Source: Streptomyces lycii (GTDB lineage Bacteria > Actinomycetota > Actinomycetes > Streptomycetales > Streptomycetaceae). Taken from it: a DNA stretch of 42,265 nt. A model generated the notes under the pieces. It saw only the letters and a program-made list of their open reading frames with translations. It ran no database searches and was not told where the DNA came from. The translations under genes and the position numbers were made by a program. This document shows, piece after piece, positions 15,803 through 23,735 of the stretch (the first letter of the stretch is position 1; every line of letters begins with the position of its first letter). The stretch is taken from positions 1-42,265 of the forward strand of contig NZ_WHPN01000301.1 in NCBI RefSeq assembly GCF_009735685.1. The letters run 5' to 3'.

Positions 15803-15854
15803 AGTCTGACAGCACGGGCAATCCTTGGCAATATGAGTGGCAATTTTCTGTCAG
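15803..15854 (-). promoter_or_regulatory. Glycosyltransferase promoter with three phased TTGCC boxes
   Basis: On the minus strand TTGCCAC (15843-15837), TTGCCAA (15831-15825) and TTGCCC (15821-15816) are spaced 12 and 10 bp apart, about one helical turn. They are flanked by the inverted repeat CTGTCAG (15848-15854) / CTGACAG (15806-15812). TTGCCA (15831-15826), 17 bp, CAGACT (15808-15803) ends 6 bp before the ATG, compatible with a leaderless transcript. Confidence 0.6.
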
Positions 15855-15858
15855 CCGA

Positions 15859-17682
15859 CTATGCCCTGTGGCCCGCGTCGGTCCGTGGGCCGGCGTCGAG
15901 CGTGCCGTGCCCGTCCCACAGCCGCCGCATCTCCGGGCAGCTGCCGAGGAGTTCGTCCAGCGGCCCGCTGCCGACGACCCGGCCCCGGTCCAGCACGACG
16001 ATCCGGTCGGCCCGCCGGAGAACCGCCGGGCGGTGGGACACGACCAGCAGCGCGGCCGGACCGCTGCCGTCACGGGTGGCGCGCGCGATCCGCTCCCACA
16101 GCAGCTCCTCGGTTGCGACGTCCAGCGCCGACGACACGTCGTCCACGACCAGCAGTTGGGGATCGCGCGCCAGCGCCCGGGCCACCGCGGCGCGCTGCGC
16201 CTGGCCGCCGGAGAGCCGCAGCCCGCGGGTACCGATCACGGTCTCCAGACCGTCGGGCATCTCCGCCAGATCCCGTTCCAGCACGGCCCGCTCCAGCGCG
16301 CGGTCCACCCGCCCGCCGTCCTCCGCGCCCAGCAGCAGGTTCTCCCGCAGCGTCGCGGAGAACAGCCGGGGCACCTGGCCCGCGTACGAGACCCGGCCCG
16401 GCACCATGAAGAGGCCCGGCTCCCCGACGGGGCGGCCGTTCCAGCGGATCGTCCCCGTCGCGGGAACGAGCCCCAGCAGCGCCCGCACCAGCGTGGTCTT
16501 GCCCGCGCCGACCGCACCGGTGACCACGGTGAACGACCCGCGCGGCACCGTCAGTCCGGCGTCCGTCACCCCGCCGTCCGCGAGCGGGTCGTTCCCGGGC
16601 CGCGCGGTCAGCCCCTCCACCTCCAGGAGTTCCAGCCGGTCGCCGTCCGGGGCAGGCGCGGGCTCCGGGGGCTCCCGGTGGAACCAGACGCCCGGGGTCC
16701 TGGTCAGCCCGGCCACGTCCTCGTCCGCGGACAGCAGCCGGCGCAGCCGTTCCGTGGCGACCGCGGCCTGCGGCAGCCGGGCCAGCAGCGTCCCGACGGC
16801 GCGCGGCAGTTCGGTCAGCCAGCTGAGGTACAGCGTGAACAGCGCGAGATCGCCGACGGTGAAGTCGCCGCGCCGCATCGCCGCTGCCGACAGCAGCAGC
16901 ATCAGCCCGATGCTGATCTCGACCGTCGCGCCGGTCGCGGTGTCGAGCATGTCGGTCGCCAGCCGGTCCTTCACGGCCGCGTCCCGGCGCCGCCGGTTGT
17001 GCTCGCGCAGCCGCTCCACCGCCGCGCCCTCGGCCCCGGCCGCCTTGATCGCCAGAACGCCGGTGAAGACGTCGCCCACGAAGCCCGTCACCGCGCCGCC
17101 GAGTTCCCGGGCCCGTCCGTGCAGCCGCCTGATCAGCCCTTGCATCAGCCGGCTCAGCACGGCGATCACCAGCATGGGCAGCACCAGGACCACGGTGACC
17201 ACGGGATCGATCGACATCATGATCCACACCGCCGCCACGCCGAACAGCAGCGCGCCGGCCAGGTTCACGAACTCGTCGGTGGTGTCCACCACCCCGCTGA
17301 CGTCGTCGCGGAGGCGGGAGACCGCCTCACCCGAGGAGTCCGGCAGCCGCGCCGCCGCGGGCTCACGCCCCGTGAGTACCGACCGGAGCACGTTGCCGCG
17401 CACCAGGGTGGCGGCGGCGTCCCACCAGTACACGCCGTACGTCCAGGCCGTCATCATCACCACGCCCCGGACCAGTTCGACCCCGACGAACGCCGCGCAC
17501 AGCCACAGCGTCGCCCCGAGGCCCGCCTCCCGCTGACCGCTGATCTGGTCCAGGACCCGCTGCAGCAACAGCCCGCCGGCCAGCGGAATGACATGGACCG
17601 GCAGCCACAGCAGGCCGCCGATCACAAAACGGCGCAGGTCGAAGCGGGCCAGCCCGCCGATCACCCGCCGGACCCGGCTCAC
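15859..17682 (-). CDS. ABC exporter half-transporter with degenerate catalytic residue
   Basis: This 607-residue fused membrane/ATPase protein has N-terminal transmembrane helices (about 10-300), then Walker A TGAVGAGKTT, signature LSGGQAQR and Walker B LLVVDDVSSALD, followed by switch His (VVSHRP). Asp replaces the usual catalytic Glu after Walker B. GTG at 17682 overlaps the preceding TGA as GTGA with GGAGG 7 bases upstream, so it is coupled to the other half-transporter. The pair fits a heterodimeric type IV exporter of the BmrCD/TM287-288 kind. It lies 62 bp before the glycosyltransferase, suggesting export of a glycosylated product. Confidence 0.88.
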   Translation of the reverse strand: MSRVRRVIGGLARFDLRRFVIGGLLWLPVHVIPLAGGLLLQRVLDQISGQREAGLGATLWLCAAFVGVELVRGVVMMTAWTYGVYWWDAAATLVRGNVLRSVLTGREPAAARLPDSSGEAVSRLRDDVSGVVDTTDEFVNLAGALLFGVAAVWIMMSIDPVVTVVLVLPMLVIAVLSRLMQGLIRRLHGRARELGGAVTGFVGDVFTGVLAIKAAGAEGAAVERLREHNRRRRDAAVKDRLATDMLDTATGATVEISIGLMLLLSAAAMRRGDFTVGDLALFTLYLSWLTELPRAVGTLLARLPQAAVATERLRRLLSADEDVAGLTRTPGVWFHREPPEPAPAPDGDRLELLEVEGLTARPGNDPLADGGVTDAGLTVPRGSFTVVTGAVGAGKTTLVRALLGLVPATGTIRWNGRPVGEPGLFMVPGRVSYAGQVPRLFSATLRENLLLGAEDGGRVDRALERAVLERDLAEMPDGLETVIGTRGLRLSGGQAQRAAVARALARDPQLLVVDDVSSALDVATEELLWERIARATRDGSGPAALLVVSHRPAVLRRADRIVVLDRGRVVGSGPLDELLGSCPEMRRLWDGHGTLDAGPRTDAGHRA

Positions 17683-19487
17683 CACGCCACCTCCGCCTGT
17701 CGCAGCATCCCGGCGAACCGGCTGCCCGGATCGGCGGCCAGTTCCTCCCGGGACCCGAACTCCACCACTCGGCCCCCGGCCACCACCGCGACCTTGTCGA
17801 CCCGCGCGAGGGACGACAGCCGGTGGGCGATCAGAATGCCGGTGCGGCCCGCCAGCAGCCGGTCGACGCCGTCCTCGACCAGCCGCTCCGTCGCCGGGTC
17901 CAGCCGGCTCGACGCCTCGTCGAGGACGACCACCCCGGGACGGGCGAGGAAGGCCCGGGCCAGGGCGAGGAGTTGCGCCTGACCGGCCGACAGCCCGGCG
18001 CGCTGCCCGCCGGCCAGCTCGGTGTCCAGGCCCCGCGGCAGCCGCTCCAGCCACTCGCCCAGCCCGGCGGCCGTCAGGGCGGCGGCCAGCGGGGCGTCGT
18101 CGGACACGGGCCGGAACAGCGTCAGGTTGTCCCGCACGCTGCCCGGCAGGATCTGCACGTCCTGGGTGACGACGCAGAGGCGCCGGTGCAGCTCGGCCGG
18201 GTCGGTGTCCCGCAGGTCGGCTCCGCCGACGCGCACGCTGCCCGCGACCGGGTCGTAGTGGCGCAGCACGAGCCGGCCGATCGTGGTCTTCCCGGCTCCC
18301 GTACGGCCGACGAGGCCCAGGGTCTCGCCGGGGGCCAGCGCGAAGGTGACGTCCGACAGCACCCGCTCGCCACTGCCGTCCTCGTCCGGGTAGCGGAAGC
18401 CGACGCCCTGGAACTCCACGCCCAGCGGGCCGTTCTCCGGCAGCGGCACCGGTGCGGGCGGGGCCGTGACCCGCGGCCGCTCGGCCAGCAGCCCGCCGAT
18501 GCGCGCGGCGCCGGCCAGCGCGTCCTGGTACTCGCGCAGCCGTCCGATCAGCCGCTCGAACGGGGTCCGCACCATCAGCGTGTACTGGAGGAGCAGCACG
18601 GCCGTCCCGACCGACAGGGCGCCGGAGGAGGCGAACCAGGCGGCGAGCGCCAGCATCAGAGCCGTCCCGGCGGCGAACGCCACGGACGTCCCGGCGATCA
18701 CGCCCGTGCCGACGAAGGCGTCCCGCCGTTCGGCGCGGTACCAGGCGGAGCTGACACGGTGGAAGGAGCGCACGGTGTGCTCACCGGCCCCGTTGGCCCG
18801 GATGTCCTCCGCCGCCGCCAGCCGCTCCTCCATGTGGCCGTAGAGCACGGCGCTCGCCTCGCGGGAGCGGGACCCGGACGGCACCGTGCGGCGCTGGGCG
18901 CGCACCATGCCGTAGCCGAGCAGCAGGCAGTAGGCCAGCAGTACGGCGCCCAGCCGCGGGTCGATCGTGACCACCACGGCGAGCATGCCGAACAGCAGCA
19001 GCACGCCGGCCACGACGTCCAGCAGGAAGGCGACGGCGAAGTCGGTCAGGGCGGCCACATCGCCGTCCACCCGTTCGATCATCTCGCCCGGGGTGCGCCG
19101 GCCGTGGTAGCCCATGTCCAGTCCCAGGGCGTGCCGGGTCAGCCGTTCCCGCACGCGGTTGCCCGCGTCCCAGGCGAGTCCGCTCGCCAGCCAGGCGGTG
19201 ACGAGCCGGGCGGCCTGCCCGGCGACCGCCACCGCGAGGAACCACACGGCGAGCAGGCCGAGCCGCCCGGTGCCCGCCCCGGCCAGCGCCTCGTCCACGA
19301 ACGCCCGGGTCAGATACGGGGCGGCCAGCGGCAGCGCGGTCATCGCGACGACGGCGACCGCGAGGGCCACCCCGGCGCGGCGCCCGGGGCGCAGCTCGCC
19401 CAGCACGAGGCCGCGCACGGACGGTGGCTTTCCGGAGGCGCGACCGGTCGCTTCGCCGCGGGCTTCCCGCCCGGTGAGGGTCACCAT
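17679..19487 (-). CDS. ABC exporter half-transporter with canonical catalytic residue
   Basis: This 602-residue fused membrane/ATPase protein has helices from about residue 35 to 320, then Walker A GRTGAGKTT, signature LSAGQAQL (Ala for the usual Gly) and Walker B VVVLDEASSRLD with catalytic Glu and switch His (LIAHRL). Its non-consensus signature would face the Asp-containing Walker B of its partner, forming one degenerate and one active ATP site, a known pattern in heterodimeric exporters. GGAAGG is about 11 bases before the ATG. It is the first gene of the leftward exporter-glycosyltransferase group. Confidence 0.88.
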   Translation of the reverse strand: MVTLTGREARGEATGRASGKPPSVRGLVLGELRPGRRAGVALAVAVVAMTALPLAAPYLTRAFVDEALAGAGTGRLGLLAVWFLAVAVAGQAARLVTAWLASGLAWDAGNRVRERLTRHALGLDMGYHGRRTPGEMIERVDGDVAALTDFAVAFLLDVVAGVLLLFGMLAVVVTIDPRLGAVLLAYCLLLGYGMVRAQRRTVPSGSRSREASAVLYGHMEERLAAAEDIRANGAGEHTVRSFHRVSSAWYRAERRDAFVGTGVIAGTSVAFAAGTALMLALAAWFASSGALSVGTAVLLLQYTLMVRTPFERLIGRLREYQDALAGAARIGGLLAERPRVTAPPAPVPLPENGPLGVEFQGVGFRYPDEDGSGERVLSDVTFALAPGETLGLVGRTGAGKTTIGRLVLRHYDPVAGSVRVGGADLRDTDPAELHRRLCVVTQDVQILPGSVRDNLTLFRPVSDDAPLAAALTAAGLGEWLERLPRGLDTELAGGQRAGLSAGQAQLLALARAFLARPGVVVLDEASSRLDPATERLVEDGVDRLLAGRTGILIAHRLSSLARVDKVAVVAGGRVVEFGSREELAADPGSRFAGMLRQAEVAW

Positions 19488-19545
19488 CGACGTGCCTGCC
19501 TTCCGGGCCGTGTGCCTCTCGTCACGACGGAGACCTTACCGCAAT

Positions 19546-19617
19546 GTGCCACACTTCTCACCAATTCACTTCGACAATTTGACAACTTTTCCTGCACATA
19601 ATTGCCTTCTTTTGCCT
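19546..19617 (-). promoter_or_regulatory. AT-rich upstream region of the ABC exporter with TTGCC boxes
   Basis: This island contains GTGCCAC (19546-19552) and, 10 bp apart, ATTGCCT (19601-19607) and TTTGCCT (19611-19617). On the minus strand TTGTCA (19585-19580) and TTGTCG (19577-19572) are -35-like, but no convincing -10 can be paired with confidence. The low GC contrasts sharply with both flanks. Confidence 0.5.
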
Positions 19618-19828
19618 ATGGATCGCCTGTGTCCCGGTGACGTCCGCCGGGTGACGTTCCCCGGGTGACGTCCGCCGGCTCCGGGCCGCCGGCGCGGAAC
19701 CGGCGGCGGCACGGCGCGGGGTGCGGCCGGTCGGCAGGAGGCCCGTGCCCCGCCCCGTCGAGCCGGAGGCCCGTGCGCCGGTGCGCGGCCCCGGCCCGGG
19801 GGCGTTGGGCCGGGGACGTCGGGACGGT
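19618..19828. other. Intergenic, no gene recognised
   Basis: GC-rich sequence between the exporter promoter and the repeats after the ribosomal protection gene. GGAGGCCCGTGC occurs twice (near 19737 and 19766). A 16-codon frame at 19618 has no ribosome site or homology, and I do not call it. Confidence 0.35.
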
Positions 19829-19920
19829 GTTCAGCCGCAGCCCGCGCCACGGTTCAGCCGCAGCCCGTACCGCGGTTCAGCCGCGGCCCGTACCGCGGTT
19901 CAGCCGGAGGCCCGGGCCAG
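19829..19920. repeat. 23-bp tandem repeat overlapping the ribosomal-protection gene stop
   Basis: GTTCAGCCG begins at 19829, 19852, 19875 and 19898, an exact 23-bp period with near-identical units. The last copy contains the complement of the stop codon (19900-19902). Because 23 is not a multiple of 3, successive copies place a TGA in each minus-strand frame. Confidence 0.9.
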
Positions 19921-21936
19921 GCTGCGGTCGGCCAGAAAGCGCAGATACGCGTCCCGGTCGAGCGGATCGCCGTCGAAGCGCTCACGGAGCGGTGTCCTGC
20001 CCCGCACCGGGCGGTCACCTCCGGGCCGGGCCCACAGGGAGCCCTCGCCCCGGGTCAGCCCGGGCAGCGCCTTCGTCAACTCCTGTACGAGGCGCGTGGG
20101 CAACTCGGCGGTCAGGCTCCAGGCGGTTCCGTTCTCCACCGGCTGGGAGATGCCCGCCCCCAGCCCGGCCAGCAGGCCGACGACCGCGCTCAGGGTGTCC
20201 GCCGGGATCTCGATCTCCGCGGTCTGGCACGGCTCGTACAGCCGGCTGCCGGCCGCGCGCAGGGCCCGCAGCAGGACCTGCGGCGTCAGGTGGCGGAAGT
20301 CGGCGGCCGTGCTGTCCGGGGCGTGCTGCCGGGCACGGAACACGGTGACCCGGCAGTCCGTCACCTCCCAGCCGTACAGCCCCTGTTCCAGGGTGCGGAA
20401 GACGGCCTCCTCGATCGCCCGGTGGAAGGCGCGGGGCAGCACGCCCCATTCGTCCTCGCGGATGAAGGAGACGCCGGAGCCCGGCGCGGTGGGCTCGACG
20501 CGCAGCCCCACGGTCGCCCAGAAGTCGTGCAGCCCCTGGCGGTCCATCTCGGCGAGCGCTTCGCCCTTCGCCACCGGCCGTTCGAAGTACACCGGCGTGA
20601 CCGGCTCGAACGCCGCCTCGACACCGAAATCCCGCTGGAGCCGCGCGGCGATGACTTCCCGCTGCACCGCCCCGTACAGCAGTACCGATGTCGCGCCGCC
20701 GGCGGCGGGCCGGGTCCGGATCAGCGGGTCCTCGTCGGCGAGGGCGGTGAGCGCGGCGTGCAGTTCGGTCTCCCGGCCGGGCTGTCGCGGGCGTACGACC
20801 GTCTCCAGGCTCGGCGGGGTGAAGTGCTGCTGCCCGCCGGGGCGGGGCGGTTCGCCGAGGTGGTCGCCGACCCGGATGCCGGGGACCCAGCGGAGCCGCG
20901 CGATGCCGCCCGCGTCGAGGCTGCGGACCGCTGCGGGCCGGGCGGAGTGCGGGCCCCCGCCCCGGCCGCCGGGCCTCGGCGGGGTGACCCTTTCGAGGCC
21001 GGTGACCCGGCCGGTGAACGCGCTCGTGGCTCCGTTGGGCTCGCGGCGGCGGAAGGTGACACGGTCCCGTTCGCGGAGGCGGCCGGAGAAGAGCCGCAGA
21101 TAGGCGGTCTTCTCGCCGCCGGGCGTCCGTTCGATGGCGAAGACGGTGCCGGAGGCCGGACGGTCCGGGTCGGCGGCGGGCGGCCGCAGGAAGCGCGCGA
21201 CGGCGGCCGTGAGCCCCGGGATGCCCTCGCCCGTCAGCGCCGAGCCGAAGAGGACCGGGTGCGCCAGTCCGGCTGCCGTCTGCGCGGCCAGGATCTCGCC
21301 GAGTTCGTCCGCCGCCGGGAGCGCTCCGTCGACGAGACGGGCGAGCAGGGCGTCGTCGTGCTCGGCCAGCGCCTCGGCCACCCGCGCCCGTACGTCCGGC
21401 CGGGTGAGCGGCTCGGGCACGGCCCGCGCGCCCGGGCTCCCCGGGTGCTTCACCGTGCTCAGCGGCACGATGTCCGGGACCAGCCTGGCGCGGATCTCCG
21501 CCAGCAGGCCGGTCTCCCGGGCGCCCGCGCGGTCGATCTTGTTGACGAAGATCAGGGTCGGCAGCCGCAGCTTCCGCAGCGAGCGCATCAGCACGCGGGT
21601 CTGCGCCTGCACGCCCTCCACGGCGGACAGCACGAGCACCGCGCCGTCCAGTACGGACAGGGCGCGTTCGACTTCCGCGATGAAGTCGGGGTGGCCGGGC
21701 GTGTCGACCAGGTTGACCTGGAGGTCGTCGCCCAGGGCGAACGTCGCGACCGCGGTACGGATCGTGATGCCGCGCTCGCGCTCCAGCTCACCGGTGTCGG
21801 TGCGGGTGCTGCCGGCGTCGACGCTGCCGAGTTCGGGGACGGCCCCGTGGTCGAACAGCAGACGCTCGGTGAGGCTGGTCTTACCAGCGTCGATGTGGGC
21901 GAGAATGCCGAGATTCAGGGTGGTCTCGATGGGCAC
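19900..21936 (-). CDS. Otr(A)/Tet(M)-type ribosomal protection protein
   Basis: This translational GTPase of about 678 residues is close in size to OtrA. It has G1 AHIDAGKTS, switch I with RERGITI, G3 DTPGH and G4 NKID. Its SVDAGSTRTDTGELERERGITI and GSALTGEGI segments match OtrA/Tet(M) proteins, which dislodge tetracycline from the ribosome, better than housekeeping EF-G. I choose GTG at 21936 because GAGGA sits 5 bases upstream and family homology begins there; a GTG at 21966 lacks a good ribosome site. It borders the sugar-metabolite locus and could be self-resistance, or an unrelated intrinsic resistance gene. Confidence 0.88.
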   Translation of the reverse strand: MPIETTLNLGILAHIDAGKTSLTERLLFDHGAVPELGSVDAGSTRTDTGELERERGITIRTAVATFALGDDLQVNLVDTPGHPDFIAEVERALSVLDGAVLVLSAVEGVQAQTRVLMRSLRKLRLPTLIFVNKIDRAGARETGLLAEIRARLVPDIVPLSTVKHPGSPGARAVPEPLTRPDVRARVAEALAEHDDALLARLVDGALPAADELGEILAAQTAAGLAHPVLFGSALTGEGIPGLTAAVARFLRPPAADPDRPASGTVFAIERTPGGEKTAYLRLFSGRLRERDRVTFRRREPNGATSAFTGRVTGLERVTPPRPGGRGGGPHSARPAAVRSLDAGGIARLRWVPGIRVGDHLGEPPRPGGQQHFTPPSLETVVRPRQPGRETELHAALTALADEDPLIRTRPAAGGATSVLLYGAVQREVIAARLQRDFGVEAAFEPVTPVYFERPVAKGEALAEMDRQGLHDFWATVGLRVEPTAPGSGVSFIREDEWGVLPRAFHRAIEEAVFRTLEQGLYGWEVTDCRVTVFRARQHAPDSTAADFRHLTPQVLLRALRAAGSRLYEPCQTAEIEIPADTLSAVVGLLAGLGAGISQPVENGTAWSLTAELPTRLVQELTKALPGLTRGEGSLWARPGGDRPVRGRTPLRERFDGDPLDRDAYLRFLADRSLARASG

Positions 21937-22027
21937 GGACGTCCTCGGAAGTGGAGAAGTGGACACACAGCAACTCGACTGCTCCGAGGTGACGCCGCAT
22001 CTCGATCTTCCCTTCCCGATCTCCGAC

Positions 22028-22041
22028 CGGACGATCGTCCG
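22028..22041. promoter_or_regulatory. 14-bp perfect palindrome upstream of the ribosomal-protection gene
   Basis: CGGACGATCGTCCG lies 92 bp before the start codon. Its position and symmetry fit an operator, but the regulator is unknown and the motif differs from the GTTATCG sites of the nearby TetR. Confidence 0.45.
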
Positions 22042-22124
22042 TGATCGCTCCGTAACGACCGTACAGGGCCGTCCGCCCGCGCGGGAACCGCTTTTCCCGA
22101 CGGCGGGCCGGCCGCCGCCGCGCC

Positions 22125-22133
22125 GGGGGGGGG
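22125..22133. repeat. Run of nine G residues
   Basis: An uninterrupted G9 tract lies in the intergenic region between tetR and the ribosomal-protection gene. It is prone to slippage and sequencing error, and since no coding frame crosses it, consequences are probably small. Confidence 0.8.
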
Positions 22134-22176
22134 ACGACCGGGGCCCTGAGCCGGCACCGCGGGACCGCTCCGCCGG

Positions 22177-22869
22177 TTACCCGTCCGACACGACGACGCG
22201 ATCCATCCACTCCGCCAGCAGCTCCCGCTCGGCGGCCGACAGCGCGGGGAGCCGGGGGGCGAGGGCGGCCATGGCCACCGCGAGACCGGTGGGGCCCGCG
22301 TCGGCGGCGCCGGTGTCCTCGGTGGTGACCGCCGCGATGACCGACTCGCGCCCCAGGGCGGAGAGTCCGGGATCCCGCTCCTCCTCCGGCAGCGAGATGA
22401 GCGTGAACGTCATCCCGCAGCCGGCCGAGTGGACGAGGTGCGCCGCCCGCTTCTCGCCGACCCGCAGCCGTCCGGACTCGGCGATGCGCCTGATCTGCCC
22501 CGCGAGCACGGCCGAGGCCCGCCGGGCGGCCGAGGTCTCCACACCGGGGCGGGCCTCCCCGTAGATCAGCGCGTAGCAGGCCGGGTTGGCGAGCCCGAAG
22601 CCGACGTGCAGGTCCCAGCCGCGGCGCAGGTCCTCGACCGGGTCGTCGGTCGCCGCGAGGGCCGTCTTCCGGGCCAGATAGCTCTCGAACGCGTGGTCCG
22701 CGACCGCTTCGAGCAGTCCGTTCTTGTCGCCGAAGAGACGGTAGATGGTCGGCGACTGCACGCCGGAGGCCGCGCAGACGGCCCGGGTGGACACCGCGTC
22801 GCGCCCGCCCTCGGCCAGCAGCTCCGAGGCCGCTGTGACGATCCGCTCCCGCGTGAGGTCTCGCTTCAT
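22177..22869 (-). CDS. TetR-family regulator divergent from SDR
   Basis: This 230-residue regulator has a textbook N-terminal TetR domain (ERIVTAASELLAEGG, then TRAVCAASGVQSPTIYRLFGDKNGL, near 8-48) and a helical ligand-binding region. MKRDLTRERIV at 22869 is chosen over an upstream frame extension because TetR homology begins there. It diverges from the SDR at 23001 across 131 bp holding four GATAAC half-sites, so it very likely represses the SDR and itself. Confidence 0.9.
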   Translation of the reverse strand: MKRDLTRERIVTAASELLAEGGRDAVSTRAVCAASGVQSPTIYRLFGDKNGLLEAVADHAFESYLARKTALAATDDPVEDLRRGWDLHVGFGLANPACYALIYGEARPGVETSAARRASAVLAGQIRRIAESGRLRVGEKRAAHLVHSAGCGMTFTLISLPEEERDPGLSALGRESVIAAVTTEDTGAADAGPTGLAVAMAALAPRLPALSAAERELLAEWMDRVVVSDG

Positions 22870-22877
22870 GGTGGCGA

Positions 22878-22978
22878 CGATAACAACGGCCGCGGACAAC
22901 CGGCATTGACATCGATAACATTTTTTCGTTATCGCCTTGCACTGTGCCTGCTGGCGACGCTAGCTTGGAATTGTTATC
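22878..22978. promoter_or_regulatory. TetR operator half-sites and SDR promoter
   Basis: CGATAAC (22878-22884), CGATAAC (22913-22919), GTTATCG (22928-22934) and GTTATC (22973-22978) share one heptamer core. The middle two form an inverted repeat with an 8-base AT spacer. The SDR promoter is TTGCAC (22937-22942), 18 bp, TAGCTT (22961-22966), bracketed by the two rightmost half-sites, so repressor binding would exclude polymerase. Confidence 0.75.
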
Positions 22979-23000
22979 AACGCTAAAGCGGGAGAGAGTC

Positions 23001-23735
23001 ATGACCGACAACCAGCGCACCGCCATCGTGACCGGCGGGTCCCGCGGCATCGGCCGCGCCGCCGCCGAACGTCTCGCCGAGGACGGACAGGCCGTCGTCA
23101 TCGCGTACGCCGGCAACGACGCCGGGGCCCGGGAAGCCGTGGAGGCCGCCGAGAGGGGCGGCGGGCGCGCCGTCGCGGTCCGGGCCGATGTCGCGGACGA
23201 GGAAGCCGTCACGGCGTTGTTCGACACCGCGGAGCAGCGGTTCGGCGGAGTCGACGTCGTCGTCCACGCCGCCGGAGTCATGCGGCTGGCCCCGCTGGCC
23301 GAGCTGGATCTCGCCGATCTGGACGCCGTGCACCGCACCAACGTCCGGGGCACGTTCGTCGTCGGCCGGGAGGCCGCCCGCCGGGTGCGCCGCGGCGGGG
23401 CGATCATCAACTTCTCCACGTCGGTGACCCGTCTCAACATCCCGGCCTACGCGGCGTACGCGGCGAGCAAGGCCGCCGTGGAGGCCATCAGCCCGATCCT
23501 GGCCAAGGAGCTGCGCGGGCGCGACATCACGGTGAACGCCGTCGCTCCGGGACCCACCGCGACGTCGCTGTTCCTCGACGGCAAGAGCGAGGAACTGGTT
23601 GAGCGGTTCGCGGCGCAGAACCCCATGGAGCGGATCGGCACCCCGGAGGACATCGCGGAGGTGGTGTCCTTCCTGGCCGGCCCCGGCCGCTGGGTCAACG
23701 GCCAGACCGTCTACGCGAACGGCGGCGTGGCCTGA
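23001..23735 (+). CDS. Short-chain dehydrogenase/reductase (FabG-like)
   Basis: This 244-residue classical SDR has TGGSRGIGR (10-18), the catalytic Ser in FSTSVTR, YAAYAASK with catalytic Tyr and Lys, and a C-terminal WVNGQTVYANGG typical of FabG-like 3-oxoacyl or xenobiotic reductases. The start is fixed by GGGAGAGAG just before the ATG. Induction through the divergent TetR suggests detoxification of a small molecule. Cofactor preference is probably NADP because Arg follows the second Gly, but this is inference. Confidence 0.9.
   Translation: MTDNQRTAIVTGGSRGIGRAAAERLAEDGQAVVIAYAGNDAGAREAVEAAERGGGRAVAVRADVADEEAVTALFDTAEQRFGGVDVVVHAAGVMRLAPLAELDLADLDAVHRTNVRGTFVVGREAARRVRRGGAIINFSTSVTRLNIPAYAAYAASKAAVEAISPILAKELRGRDITVNAVAPGPTATSLFLDGKSEELVERFAAQNPMERIGTPEDIAEVVSFLAGPGRWVNGQTVYANGGVA

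Noticed and set aside
15086..17536. Long plus-strand frame opposite the glycosyltransferase and ABC genes
   Set aside because: Ser/Arg/Thr-rich translation typical of an antisense GC shadow.
19618..19668. Short 16-codon frame as precursor peptide for the ABC exporter
   Set aside because: No ribosome site, no leader/core pattern, and it overlaps the probable promoter region; not supportable.
19900..21936. Housekeeping elongation factor G
   Set aside because: The GTPase-domain details and GSALTGEGI segment match OtrA/Tet(M) proteins, the length is that family's, and there is no ribosomal-protein operon context.
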